Positions 1 through 53,975 of a DNA stretch of 64,000 bases are shown piece by piece; positions within the stretch are counted from its first letter, which is position 1; each line of letters begins with the position of its first letter. The translations under genes and the position numbers were made by a program. Source of the DNA: Leptodactylus fallax (lineage: Eukaryota > Chordata > Amphibia > Anura > Leptodactylidae); NCBI GenBank assembly GCA_947044405.1, contig CAMRHE010000169.1:2666501-2730500 (forward strand). The letters are read 5' to 3'. The notes under the pieces were generated by a model. That model did no database searches. It had not been told where the DNA came from and saw nothing but the letters and a program-made list of their open reading frames with translations.

Positions 1-588
1 GTGTAGTACAATGGTGATGCAGGGAGCTGTTCTCCCTGCATCACCATTTGCCGCTTCGCTGTCTCTGTTCCTAGTGTATTGCCCAATGTGTCTCTGCTCA
101 CTTACATCGCCTGTAGCTCCCTTAACCTGCTGATAGCAGAGACAATGGGGAAAGGTGAGTATTAGGTGTTTTTTTTTCTTTGATTGATACTGGGATGGGG
201 GCAACCTGGAAAGCGGACATGATACTGGGGTGGCAACCTGGAAAGAGGAAAATATACTGTGGAGGTGACCTAGAAAGAGGACATTATACTGTGGGGGGCG
301 GGGAACCTGGAAAGGGGACATTATACTGTGGGAGCAACCTGAAAAGGGGACATTATACTGTGGAGCAACCTGGAAAAGGGACATTATACTGTGAGGGCAA
401 ATTGGAGGGTGATATTATAATATAATGTCTGAAGGGCCACCGGGCTGGGACAGGTTAATGTATGAGGGGTTACTGAGGAGGACCTTTTAATGTCTCATGC
501 CTCTGCAGGGGCATTATATTTTATAGGACCACTAAGGAGGTATTATAAACTTTTACACTGAGCCCACCAATGTGGTAAAATGGCCCTG
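1..588. mobile_element. Right part of a hAT-type non-autonomous element with ~30-bp internal repeats
   Basis: The end AAAATGGCCCTG at 577-588 mirrors the terminus of the complete element at 19824-21824 (both ends are CAGGGC-x-x-TTTTA-type, preceded by 'CCCACCAATGTG'). The left end lies outside the window. Interior 190-410 is a degenerate tandem array of about 30 bp built on 'CATTATACTGTGG...CAACCTGGAAAGGGGA'. No transposase coding seen; an 81-codon ORF across the array is low-complexity. Confidence 0.6.
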
Positions 589-1510
589 GGGACGGGAATA
601 ATAATGCCCTTTCATTGTGGAGCAGAGGCGACCTGCAGGAAGGTGGCCGCTCGAGTAGGGGAAGAGGGCAAAGTGGACAGAAAAAAATCTTCTGTAAGGA
701 AGCAAGGAGACCTTGATGGAGTAGCTGGTTGGCACCACCTCTGAGACCCAGGCGTCGTCAACACTGGGAAGCCAGGTCTCTGGTATAGCCCAGAGGCGGA
801 GCCGGCATCTTTTGTTATTCCTAGTGGCCAGGCCTATACCCATGGAGCTATGTCCCCCAATGATTTAAGTGAGAGAGAAAAAATTCCAACAGTGGCCAAA
901 TAAGTTTAGCAGTGTCTGTTAACCTTTTAATGACGCAGGGTAGTTTGTACGTTAATGCTCAGTGACTTTTTTCATATTTTCCCTCCCCATCTTCCAAAAT
1001 TCATATCTTTTTTTTCTGTCTACATTGCTATGTGAAGGCTTATTCTTTGCGTGACGAGTTGTATTTTCATTTGCCACCATTTTGGGGTACATATAATATT
1101 TTGATTAGCTTTTATTTATGTTTTTGGGGGGTCCATGTGAAATAACACACAATTCTATCATACTTTTTTGCATTTTGTTTTTACAACGTTTTACCACTTT
1201 TACAAATAAAGTGTCATTTTTTGAAAATGAACTATTTTCCTGGGGTCACCGAATTCTGACGCCTATAACTTTTTTACTGTACTGTTGAAGGATATATGTC
1301 AGGGCTCTTTATTTGTGGGACAAATTGTACTTGTGCTTCTGTACCCGCAGCATTACAGCGCAGTACTGGACTAGGCAGAGGTAGTGAAAGGTCCTCTTTA
1401 ACAATAATGTATATCATATGGCATGTATATCACCTGGCAGATACCACCAAATGGAGTCTTGGTCTCCTTTGGTATAGTGAAGCTTTTTTAGAGCTTTCCC
1501 ACTGCATATG
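589..1510. other. Stretch without recognised gene
   Basis: AT-rich DNA with T and G runs. Short ORFs only, none with recognisable protein features. Confidence 0.5.
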
Positions 1511-1986
1511 TTAAAGGGGTTTTCTCAAAAAATACATTTATGCATATCCAGAGGAAAGATGTGGGCCCCACTTCTGGGACCTGCACCTATCTCTAAAAGG
1601 AGCCACTCCAACCTCCCTGCTCTGGATTCTTACCTGGCTGTGACCTCACTGAGAAGACTTTCAGCTATGTACATAAACAGCATATCTCTGAGCTTTCTGT
1701 AACCCCCACAAAAGTGAATAAGATTTATGGAAACAATGTAGAACAGTGAGCTACATTGTTTCTGTAACTCTCATTCACTCCTGTAGCAGTTACTGAAACA
1801 GCATAGCTCAGAACAAAACTTTCTCCGTAGAGCCCAACCATAAAGAACTTTATTTTCAGTGAGGTCATGGTCAGGGCAGGAAGACAGAACCTGGAGGTTC
1901 TTTTTAGAGATAGGAGTATGTATCAGGCATTTATGGCTTATCCTGTGGATATGCCACAAATGTCTTAGGTGAGAAAACCCCTTTAA
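1511..1986. mobile_element. MITE with TTAA ends (AAAGGGGTTTTC family)
   Basis: TTAA at both borders (1511-1514 and 1983-1986), with inverted ends AAAGGGGTTTTCTC and GAGAAAACCCCTTT. The inner arms also pair (ATTTATGCATATCCA with TGGATATGCCACAAAT). TTAA target duplication points to a piggyBac- or Kolobok-type MITE. Confidence 0.65.
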
Positions 1987-2066
1987 GTGTGCTCAAGGAA
2001 CGCAATGTGGAAAGATCCTTAATCTAACCCTTCATACACCACGAATGCAGAGAGATGACAATATTC

Positions 2067-2310
2067 GGGCAGCATGGTGGTCCAGTGGTTAGAATTGTTG
2101 CCTTGCAGCGCTGAGTATGTAAGTTCTCCCTGTTTTTGCGTAGGTTCCCTCTGGGTACTTTGGTTTCCTCCCACACTCTGAAGACATACTGATAGTGAAT
2201 TTATATTTTGAGCCCTATATGGCACAGTGACTGACAATGTCTGTAAAGTGCTGCAAAATATGTTGGTGCTATACAAGTTAGAGAAATAAATAAATCCCAC
2301 AACATTCAAC
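2067..2310 (+). mobile_element. tRNA-derived SINE with LINE-like tail
   Basis: Begins with a tRNA-like A-box region ('GTGGTCCAGTGGTTAGAATTG...TTGCCTTGCAGC'), then a conserved body ('GGTTTCCTCCCACACTC...AGACATACTGATAG') and an L2-like tail ending in AATAAATAAA. The B-box region has been lost. Confidence 0.65.
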
Positions 2311-3087
2311 ATGGATACAGAACAAAGGCTCAAAAAGTACTGACCTATGAAAAAATGAATTGCAGTGCAGCCTGTAAGATATATCTGCTCCTTCCCATAG
2401 AATAGTAACATCCATATCATGGAGAAGGATTCTATTCGATATTATGACTAGGTTTAGGTTTTTGGTTCCTCACCTCCTATGAATGGTGTTGGAATCTTTA
2501 TGATGATTTTATGTCAATGTGGACAGAATCTGTCAGGTAATGTGGGAAGAATTTATCAAGCTCTGCATCTCAGAATGCTGATGTTAAAAGGTCTCAAAAT
2601 ATGTTGACATTCTGGGCTTATTAGAGCATAAATTTTGCAAGATTTTACTACTTTTTGCCTCTTATTCCACTTTTAAAAATTAGCTGGGAAAGTGGGTTTG
2701 GTTAGCCCAGCGCGCTGATGTACACCAGATTTATCAAATGTGAGAGTTGCAAAAGTTGTTGCAGTCTTGCACCAGTAGGGTGCTGACATGGAAGGTATCA
2801 TAACATCTCAGGACAGACATGTTAAACTTAAAGATACAACAGATTACACCACTGCAGACTTCAGCAAAACTGACTAAAATCCCCTTTACAATAAATCTCT
2901 ATTATGTTTCCAGCACATTGTTTAATCTATAGAATTTACCTTGTTATGTATAATCTAATATTGTGTGCAGAAAGAAGTGACAGACATGGTATAAAAGAAC
3001 TATAAAGCTTCACATCAGTAATTTATGTCCTTTTTATGGACAGCAGACAGATCCATTGTTTTGTATTAGTCTAGTCAGACTTCTATT

Positions 3088-3265
3088 TTGTGGCTCAGTG
3101 GTTAACACTGTTGCCTTGCAGCCCTGGGGTCCGGGTTCGCATCCGACTAAGGACATATGCATGGAGTCTGTATCTTCTCCCGTTTGTTTGTTTTTTTTGT
3201 TTTTTTTTATACAAATCGGTGTAGATCCCAGCCCAATGAGGATGGAAACAGTCTCCAGGGAAACC
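3088..3265 (+). mobile_element. Partial tRNA-derived SINE
   Basis: GTGGCTCAGTGGTTAACACT (A box), TTGCCTTGCAGCCCTGGGGT, then GGGTTCGCATCC (B box, one mismatch from GGTTCGAATCC) and 'GGACATATGCATGGAGTCTG'. The element then breaks into a T-rich stretch. Same family as the copy at 2.07 kb. Not a functional tRNA gene: no acceptor stem pairing. Confidence 0.65.
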
Positions 3266-5043
3266 AGCGATGTTTCTGTTGAAGCTGAAGGCAATACACC
3301 TTAAGAATATGTACATTCTTTAGTTTCTTAAAATATCACAGACCCAGATCTGTCATGCAGCAGACATTTATTACAAGATGTACCGATAACTGTATTATTG
3401 AAATCAACAACTAATCCTTACCCAAAGAAGCTGAACAAAGAAAAGCTGTAAACAACATTAGTGTGAACAATGATCTTGAAAAACTTTTGGAAAATGTATT
3501 ACCATGCAAAGTCTGTATCTTATTATTCTTCATATCACTTATCATTTATCACATTATCTTATATTAAGTTATATAAAGCTATTGACATTGCTTTAGATTT
3601 TTTTTTCTTGCATTCGTCAGAACCATTAAAATTTTACTTCTAAGAAGTGCAGTTCTCTTCAAATTACCTTCCCGACGAGAGGTGCACTACAAATAGGAGT
3701 GTTTACAAGATTCAGCGTGGCTGTCCTCCAGCCCGTGTGACCACACAGGATAGTTTCAGGTTTCTCTGGTGACATTTTGTGTTCCCAAGCTTTCACTGTA
3801 GATACCTGAACCATTACTAAATATGGCCACCAGGTGGTATTACAGGGCCTTGAACTTCATTCATGGGAGCCCTTGTATTTGGTGAGGCTCACTTTTAATA
3901 TATCAAAGCTAGCCACTGTGCTGCCCATTCTGTTCTTATTTCACCATGTCTGTTTAAGAAGGGAGACGTTTAACTAAAAGTGTATATTGACGATAAATGT
4001 GCCCATATATTGGATAAAGATATTGGAGGATTCATAAAGGCCGGCTTATACGCTGGTCTTTATTTCCCTTGCACAAGTGGAGGATGTGCCTCATCATGAG
4101 TTTGCCTTTGTTGTGGTATAAATGATGAATGTGGCGTGGGTGATGGTTCCGCCAATGCTCTGCCCCACACACTTTCTGTGTGGCAAGGCCAGAGTTGGAA
4201 GTGGAATTAAATAGTCGCAACAATTTTACACCTAGGACCAGCATTAAAACTGTAATGAATTCCCTGAGCTATGTGTAAATCCATAGTTTACAGTACTTTT
4301 ATCTAAATAATCTGAAGAGTAACAGCCACAGGGAGATCAAATATATTACTCCTTGTACCAGTTGAAAAGCTACAAACCACTGTTTGTTCAGGTATATAGC
4401 TTTGCCTTTAAAGGAAATGTCCAGACAAAAAAAAATAATTCCTGTGTTTAAAGTAGAAGTTCAATAGATTAAGGGTAAATTTCAGCATATCTGTTACAGG
4501 TCAGTCATTGCTTTTGACAAAATAGTTGGCCCATGAAGTAATGAGGCGGTATATCTGAATCTGAGAGTGAAGCCGTTCATGCAATGCGATAGTAGAGTTA
4601 ATTTCCAGGTTATTTAACAGATATTCTATTTTTCATCACTGATGATATGACCTGTACTTATTCTGAACAAGTGCTGGGTCTGTACATCCGGAAGATGGCT
4701 CTTTAGAATGATATCCTCCAACACTGTTTATATTTTATGTGAAATCTCCGAACATTATATACAAGTACCATAAAAGTTATATTCCCATAGTACCATAATA
4801 ATTCAGTATCACATTTGTTAACATTAACCATAAATTAAGTAGTTGCAACTGTTAAACATCTTGTAGGCTCTGGTAATACCTCATTCACACAAGACTGATA
4901 ACGGCAGAAAATATATATAGAAAATATAGGCAAAAAATAATTTCATCTGATCACAGCAGAACTATAATGCAACATTTATGTGATCCGAGCCTTGTGCTTG
5001 TCAGCTCTGGATTACAATTTTTACATAATCTTGAATTTTCTAG
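3266..5043. other. Downstream flank of the LAMP3-like gene, no gene recognised
   Basis: AT-rich, apparently low in repeats. Short ORFs only. Could include distal 3' UTR if the AATAAA at 5.04 kb is not used. Confidence 0.4.
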
Positions 5044-5049
5044 TTTATT
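5044..5049 (-). terminator. Candidate polyadenylation signal for the distal last exon
   Basis: AATAAA on the minus strand about 395 bases after the GYQQI stop codon. It overlaps the outer edge of a TTAA-type MITE. Position and motif are suitable, but a hexamer of this kind is expected by chance in AT-rich DNA. Confidence 0.35.
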
Positions 5050-5056
5050 GTTTTTC

Positions 5057-5375
5057 TCAAAGGGGTTATTAAGCTTTTTAAAATTGATGCCCTATCCTTA
5101 GGATACAACATAAGTTTTAGATTGGTGGGGATCTGACTGCTTGGACCCTTGCTGATCAGCTGTTTCCCTGTGCGTGCTGCAGTGCTCCCTTGACATACTT
5201 TTAATAGCAGTCGTAATGAGTACTTCAGTTGTCATCCCTTACACTTAAATGGGCCAACTACTTCAGTACTCCTTATGGACACTATTAAAAGGGAAGGGGG
5301 TGTCCCAGCAGTTGGATCCCCAACCAATGTAAATGGATCAACATCAATTTTAAAAAAGCTGGATAACCCCTTTAA
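5057..5375. mobile_element. Palindromic MITE, TTAA family
   Basis: Inverted ends AAAGGGGTTATTAAGC and GCTGGATAACCCCTTT; inner arms AAAATTGATG and CATCAATTTT. TTAA at the right border (5372-5375), TCAA at the left. It lies in the probable 3' UTR of the distal last exon and contributes the AATAAA candidate. Confidence 0.6.
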
Positions 5376-5443
5376 TAACCACTGCAGTCAGGTTTTGAGG
5401 CCTTAGATGTAATATTCCATCTCCCACTGAATTCTTGGGCTTC

Positions 5444-48155
<42,712 letters not shown>

Positions 48156-48256
48156 GGCTCAGTGTCAGCAGCTACTCGACTGTGAGGAGAGAGGTGCAGC
48201 TCTGTGAAAGTACTATCTAGAGGCAAAAGGAAGTATTGAGACTCTGCACTGTTGCT

Positions 48257-48266
48257 GTCACGTGAG
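48257..48266 (-). promoter_or_regulatory. CLEAR-type box (TFEB/MITF E-box) upstream of the LAMP3-like start codon
   Basis: GTCACGTGAG on the plus strand, nine of ten positions of the palindromic CLEAR consensus GTCACGTGAC, about 100 bp upstream of the ATG. CLEAR boxes near transcription starts are the mark of lysosomal genes controlled by TFEB/TFE3. The match and place fit the gene's function; binding is inferred. Confidence 0.55.
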
Positions 48267-48271
48267 TTTGA

Positions 48272-48281
48272 GGAACTGAAG
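48272..48281 (-). promoter_or_regulatory. ETS-IRF composite-like motif (GGAACTGAAG)
   Basis: Nine of ten positions of the PU.1/IRF composite element GGAANNGAAA, between the CLEAR-type box and the ISRE-like motif. Such elements drive myeloid and dendritic-cell genes, the cell types in which LAMP3 and CD68 act in mammals. Weak on its own. Confidence 0.28.
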
Positions 48282-48301
48282 TTTCATGTTCCGCAGTCAG
48301 G

Positions 48302-48311
48302 GAAAATGAAA
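48302..48311 (-). promoter_or_regulatory. ISRE/IRF-type motif upstream of the LAMP3-like start codon
   Basis: GAAAATGAAA fits the IRF core GAAANNGAAA exactly, about 150 bp upstream of the ATG. Mammalian LAMP3 is interferon-inducible, so an IRF site here is plausible. The motif is short and could occur by chance. Confidence 0.4.
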
Positions 48312-48319
48312 GTCACTAC

Positions 48320-48471
48320 TGCTGACTATAATGTAGTCTCTCACAAATGATACTTATGTAAATCTAACACGGATAGTGATTTCTAAGTCTCTAAAGTACC
48401 CATTGAATGTGTCTCACCTTTCCTTAAAAATGTATATTGACTATTTTGCATAAAGTGATAGAATTACTGTC
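48320..48471. other. Upstream flank of the LAMP3-like promoter
   Basis: No repeat recognised. May hold more promoter sequence. No TATA box in an obvious position. Confidence 0.4.
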
Positions 48472-48784
48472 AGTGTCGGACTGATGGGCCTAGAGCCCAC
48501 CAGAGGAACTTGTTCTGGGGGCCCACCCAACAGCTTCCTGTTAATAGCCTACACCACGGCTCCTTCACTGAAATCTTACATATGTGTTGACTATACGGCG
48601 TTACTGAGTATTTTCCCAGTATGGTCATCCCCTGTAGTACAGTCCAAGCCCCAATAGCTCTGTGGCTAGTTTATGCAAAGCACTGTATGGGGAATAACAC
48701 AACCATGGAGCACCCCACGCATGCACAAGATTTTAGTGAGGGAGCTGTGATGCAGGCATAGCACAAAAGGCTGCTAACAGGAAT

Positions 48785-49320
48785 TTTGAGCCCCCCTCCA
48801 TATAATGCTTAACATGGTATATATTGCTCCACAGTGCCCTCTACAGTGTAAAATGTTCCCCTGAGCCCCCCACAGTGGCCCCACATTATATATAATGCTA
48901 CACAGTGGCCTCACACAGTATAATATGCTTCCCAGAGCCCTCACACCCTCACACAGTAAAATGCCCAACAGTGGCCCCTCACAGTATAATATGCTCCCCA
49001 GAGCCCTCAAGCCCTCACACAGTATAATGCTCCACAGTGGCACCACACAATATAATAAACTTTCCAGCAGCCCCACAAAGTATAATATGCTCCCCAGAGC
49101 CCACCCCACCACAGTATAATATGGCCCACAGTTGCATCACAAAGTATAATATGCTCCCCAGAGCCCCCACACAGTAGAATGCTCCACAGTGGCCCCAGAC
49201 AGTATAATATGTTCCCCAGCCGCCCTACAGTGACCCCCAAGTATAACACTCCACAGTGTCTCAACAAAGTATAATATACTCCCCAGCATCCCTACACAGT
49301 ATAATATACTCCCCATCAGC
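48785..49320. repeat. ~60-bp dimeric minisatellite, first block
   Basis: Alternating half-units 'CAGTATAATATGCTCCCCAG' + AGCCCCCACA and 'CAGTATAATGCTCCACAGTGG' + CCCCACA. The same array continues at 51452-51607 and 53255-53545 once the two inserted elements are removed. Confidence 0.85.
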
Positions 49321-50170
49321 CAGGGCCAGCGTTAGAGGGGAGCAAACTGGGCAAATGCCCTGGGCCCCCGTCTCCAAAGGGGCCCCGGGATCCATCAGTT
49401 GTTTGGTGTGATGACCTGGACGCAGCATTCCCCGATCCAGGTATCATGACCCGGATCAAGACAGCCTTACTTACAAGTGTTTATTTATATGAGGATCTAT
49501 TGTTAATAAAGCTAGGGGAACTATTAGCTCCCTTATTATTAATAGTTTCTCCTTATAAAATAGCCCCCCCTTTATATATAATAGTTCCCCCAGCCTTATT
49601 AGTAGTGACTCTCGGTTCACATCTGTGCTTGGGTTTCCGCTCTTTGGGTCCACTTGGGGACCCGAAAACGGAAACCCAATCCTCTTAAAAGACTATAATG
49701 GTGCTAGCCGGGTTTCTGCCTGGTTTCCGCCCGAAAAATGTGGAGAAAAAAGTCCTGCTTGCAGGACTTTTCTCTCCGCATTTTTCAAGCGGAATGGGGA
49801 ACAGAATCCACGAATGCTGGTGTGAACGCAGCCTTACTCCTTATATATATAAGGAGGAATTATTATTAATAAGGTAGGGGAACTATTATATATATCAGGG
49901 GGCTATTTATAAGTAGGAGGGACTATTATTATTGATTCTGGGGAAACTATTATTTATAAGGAGGAACTATTTCTTATATGGGGGGAAGTTTTATTTATAA
50001 GGAAGAACTATTATTAGTAAGAGGGGGGGGTGCTATTATTCACAAGCAGGGACTAATATAAGGGGGCAGTATAATATAAGGCAATACAAAGGTGGTCATT
50101 TGTATTATGTATGGGCAAAAAGGGGGTTGTTATTACTGAGGGCAGAAAAGGGTATTATTAAATCACTATT

Positions 50171-50552
50171 TTAAAAGGGTTTTCCAGTCGCAAACTGATT
50201 TTTTGACCTGTCCACAAGATAGGACATCAGTATGTGATCCTATTGTTCTAGCGGTCTCCGGGGGCTGATAGCTGCGAGTAGACAGGATGCAGCACCACTC
50301 CTATTCAAGTAATGGTATTGGCACAGCAGCGCCATCCACTGTATAGTGGTGGTTCTGGGTAATTGCAGCGCTGCTCCTATTACTTGAATAGGAGCGCTGT
50401 GGCATCCTGTCCACAAGCAGCACCCGACACCCGGAAGCTGCTAGCTGTGTGGGGTTCAGGTGTCGAATCCTGAGAGATCACATAGTGATGAGCTGTCCCG
50501 TGGATAGGTTATCAGTATAAAAAATCTATTTGGGGCCAGAAAACCCCTTTAA
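50171..50552. mobile_element. TTAA MITE nested in the hAT
   Basis: TTAA at both borders, ends AAGGGTTTTCCAG and CCAGAAAACCCCTT, with inner 'GACCTGTCCACAAGATAGG' / 'CTGTCCCGTGGATAGG'. Confidence 0.7.
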
Positions 50553-50689
50553 TTGATCTGATGTTTGTTAGGACAGAAGTCTGTGTAGTGCATGACTATT
50601 GTCTTTGCATCACTATGTAATAAAATGAGGTAGTCACTGTGTGGGGGTCGTGTACTATCTGGGCATTGTATAGAGGTATTATTGGTATA

Positions 50690-51190
50690 TATATAATTAT
50701 TATTATAATTGTTAATTTATATAGCACCAGTAATTCCATGGTGCTTTACATTTGAGGGTTTACATATGGTACACAAAATATACAAAACAAATATAATATA
50801 AGAGTGACCAACTGGTACAGTGGGATGCAGGGCCCTGCCCGCAAGGGCTTACAATCTATGAGGGAAGAGGGATAGAGACAGAAGGTGGGGGTAGAGGCCG
50901 TTCAGGTGGTGGTGTGGTGACAGTAGTGTTATTGGAGGTTGTAGGCCTTCCTGAATAAGTGAGTCTTCAGGGCCTTCTTGAAGCTTGTGATTGTGGGGGT
51001 CAGTCTTATGTGTCCTAGTAATGAGTTCCAGAGTATGGGGAATGCATGGGAGAAGTCTTGGAGACGATTGTGTGAAGAGCGGATAAGAGCAGAGCGGAGT
51101 ACGAGCTCTTTGGAGGATCAGAGGTCACGTGTGGGCAGGTAGCGAGAGATGAGGTCAGAGATATATGGAGGGGACAGGTTGTGGATGTGT
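50690..51190 (-). mobile_element. 3' end of an L2-type LINE
   Basis: On the minus strand it ends in '...GGAATTACTGGTGCTATATAAATTAACAATTATAATAATAAT', the (ATT)n-type 3' tail of L2 elements; 'GAGCTCGTACTCCGCTCTGC' and 'CTCATAGATTGTAAGCCC' blocks are shared in style with the longer copy at 56.3 kb. No intact coding. Confidence 0.6.
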
Positions 51191-51607
51191 TTTGTTTGGT
51201 AATTGTCTGTATATTGGTAACAATTCTCCCCGGTATAGCGGTACACACATAGCAGTTTCACAACTATATATGTTTATAAACTTTTTTTTGTTCTCCTGAT
51301 CTTTTAAGACTATTATCAATGCCACTGGAATTGCAGCGCTGACTTCTGAAGTGACAGAATATGATGGTGTTGTTGATATGTCAGCATTTGGGGCCCTGCT
51401 TTTAATTTTGCCCAGGGCCACACTTTGTCTAAAACCAGCCCTGCCAGCAGCCCCACACAGTATAATAGGCTCCAGTATAATGCTTCACAATAGGCTCCCC
51501 AGAGCCCCCACATAGTATAATGCCACGGGGGCCCCACACAGTATAATATGCTCCCCAGAACCCACCCCACCCTAGTATAATGCTCCACAGCAGCCCCACA
51601 CAATATA

Positions 51608-53254
51608 CGAGTTGTGCTAAAATGTTTACATACCCCGGCAGATTCTTTTGTTTTTTGGCCTTTTTTCAGAGAATATGAATAAAAACACAAAAACTTTTTC
51701 TCTACTCATGGTTAGTGGTTGGTTGAAGCCATTTATTGTCAAACTTCTGTGTGTTTTCTCTTTTTAAATTATAATGATAACCAAAAACATCAAAAAGACC
51801 CTGTTCAAAAGTTCACATACCCTGGTGATTTTGACCTGATAACATGAAGTTGACACAAAGGGGTTTGAATGGCTACTAAAGGTAACATCCTCACCTGTGA
51901 CCTGTTTGCTTGTTATCAGTGTGTGTGTGTGCATAAAAGCTGAGTGAGTTTCTGGGATCCAGACAGACTGTTTCATCTTTACTCCAACCACTGACGTTTC
52001 TGGATTGTGAGTCATGGGGAAAGCAAAAGAATTGTCCACGGATCTAGGGGAAAAGGTAGTTGAACTGTATAAAACAGTAAAGGGATACAAAAAGATATCC
52101 AAGGAATTGATAATGCCAGTCAGCAGTGTTCAAACTGTGATTAACAAATGGAAACTCAGGGGTTCTGTAAAAACCAAACCACAGTCAGGAAGACCAACCA
52201 AAATTTTGGCCACAACTGCCTGAAAAATTGTTTGGGGTGCAAAGAAAAACCCACACATAACATTAGCTGAAATACAGCACTCTCTGAAAACTATCGGTGT
52301 GGCTGTTTCAAGATGCACAATAAGGAGGCACTTGAAGAAAAATGGGCTGCATGGTTGAGTTGCCAAAAGAAAGCTATTACTGTGCAAATGCCACAAAGAA
52401 TCCGCCTTCAATACACCAAACAACACAGAAACAAGCCTCAAAACTTCTAGAACAAGGTAATTTGGAGTGATGAGACAAAAATCGAACTTTTTGGCCACAA
52501 CCATAAACGTTACATTTGGAGAGGTGTCAACAATGCCTATGATGAAAGGAACAACTACTGTAAAGCACGGAGGTGGATCACTGATGATGTGGATGTGGGG
52601 ATGTGTGAGCTTCAAAGGCACAGGAAACTTGGTCAAAGTTGAAGGAAAGATTAATGCAGCTCGTTATCAGCAAATACTGGAGGCAAATTTGCACTCATCA
52701 GCCAGAAAGCTGCGCATGGGACGTACTTGGAGGTTCCAACATGACAACGATCCAAAACACAAGGCCAAGTCAACCTGTCATTGGCTACAGCAGAAGAAAG
52801 TGAAGGTTCTGGAGTGGCCATCTCAGTCTCCTGAACTCAATATCATTGATCCACTCTGGGGAGATCTCAAGCGCACAGTACATGCAAGACAGTCCAGGAA
52901 TTTACAGGAACTGGAGACTTTGTGCCAAGAAGAATGGGCAATTTTACCATCTGAGAAAATAAAGCGCCTCATCCACAACTACCACAAAAGATTTCAAGCT
53001 GTCATTGATGTTAGAGGGGGCAATACACGGTATTAAGAACTGCGGTATGTGAACTTTTGAACAGGGTCATTTTGATGTTTTTGGTTGTCATTATGATTTA
53101 AAAAGAGAAAACACAGAAGTTTGACAATAAATGGCTTCAACCAACCACTAACCATGATTGGAGAAAAAGTTTTTGCGTAATCATTCATATTCTCTTAAAA
53201 AAGGCCAAAAAACAAAAAAATCTGCTGGGGTATGTAAACTTTTTAGCACAACTG
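51608..53254 (+). mobile_element. Third Tc1-type family, decayed copy
   Basis: 1647 bp between TA dinucleotides (51606-51607, 53255-53256). Inverted ends (C)AGTTGTGCTAAAA and TTTTAGCACAACTG, with inverted repeats of about 230 bp that include 'CATTTATTGTCAAACTTCTG' and an inner 'GTTCACATACCCTGG'-like site, the IR/DR layout of Sleeping Beauty-like elements. Inserted in the ~60-bp minisatellite. Confidence 0.9.
52014..53036 (+). pseudogene. Tc1-type transposase, decayed
   Basis: ATG at 52014 (MGKAKELSTDLGEKVVELY), helix-turn-helix and GRPTK; TGA at 52221, a second TGA near 52356 and further frame breaks before the catalytic region. The C-terminal part 52467-53036 is open: '[13 protein letters not shown]', '[10 protein letters not shown]' and 'SQSPELNIIDPLW'. 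The catalytic glutamate of the usual NPIENLW block is aspartate here, so even a repaired frame would lack the normal triad. Confidence 0.85.
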
Positions 53255-53632
53255 TAATATGCTCCCCAGAGCCCAAACACTGTATAATGCTCTACAGTGG
53301 CCCCACATAGTATAATAGGCTCCCCCCAGTGCCCCCCCCCCCAGTATAATGCTCCACAGTGGCCCCACACAGTTTAACAGACTCCCCAGCAGCCCCACAA
53401 ATTATAATAGACTACCAACAGTGCCCCCCAATATAATGCTCTACAGTGTCCCTACACAGTACAATAGGCTCCCGACACTAAGCCCCTCCCCCCAGTACAA
53501 TGCTCCACAGTGGCCCCACACAGTATAATAAGCTCCCAAGAGCCTTGATCTGCTTCAGGCAAACCCATCAAAATTCGTTTTGATGAATATTCGTGAGGTT
53601 CGGACCCCCAGTTCGTATCAGTGTTATTATTA

Positions 53633-53669
53633 TACTCTGGGGTCTCTTCAGATACCAGAGTATAATAAG
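53633..53669. repeat. Imperfect hairpin related to those at 10.6 and 10.9 kb
   Basis: TTATTATACTCTGGGGTCT against AGATACCAGAGTATAATAA, one mismatch and a short loop. Confidence 0.75.
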
Positions 53670-53975
53670 TAGAGGCCCAGGGGAGGTGAGTTAAAATAAC
53701 AAACAGTTATACTGACCTTGCCTCATTTCTCCTGGGCATCCCCACGTCGTTTGGCAATCATATGATGCCAGCGCACCCTACATAACCTGCTGAGACCCAA
53801 CCACAGGCTTCCCGTGGTGACCCCAGGGTCGTGTAATGTCAGCCAAAGGCCAGAAGATGATGCTGCACCGTCAGACGCCTAGGAGAGGTGAGTATAAATG
53901 TTCGTTATTTTTACTCTCCTCCACTGGGCAGATTTCTATTAGAAAGTTGCCCTGCAGTGCCAGGCCCAGTCATTA

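Larger units (their letters stand above)
49321..51443. mobile_element. hAT-type non-autonomous element in the minisatellite, 2123 bp
   Basis: Inverted ends CAGGGCCAGCGTTAGA and TCTAAAACCAGCCCTG; flanks CCATCAGC and CCAGCAGC (8-bp duplication, one change). Contains a decayed Harbinger-like MITE (49.6-49.8 kb), a ~30-bp array (49.86-50.1 kb), a TTAA MITE and an L2 LINE end. No transposase coding. Confidence 0.78.
48472..53975. mobile_element. Composite hAT-like region with minisatellite, interrupted by younger elements
   Basis: Starts CAGTGTCGGACTGATGGGCC, a hAT-type end. It contains an array of alternating ~30-bp units, then a hairpin and 'GGAGAGGTGAGTATAAATG' near 53.6-53.9 kb that parallel the interior of the element at 10.1-11.1 kb. 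Right end and target duplication not found, so the full extent is a guess. Interrupted by a hAT (49321-51443) and a Tc1 copy (51608-53254). Confidence 0.4.

Noticed and set aside
3088..3265. tRNA gene
   Set aside because: A- and B-box-like motifs are present, but acceptor stem pairing is absent and the body matches a tRNA-derived SINE that recurs at 2.07 kb.
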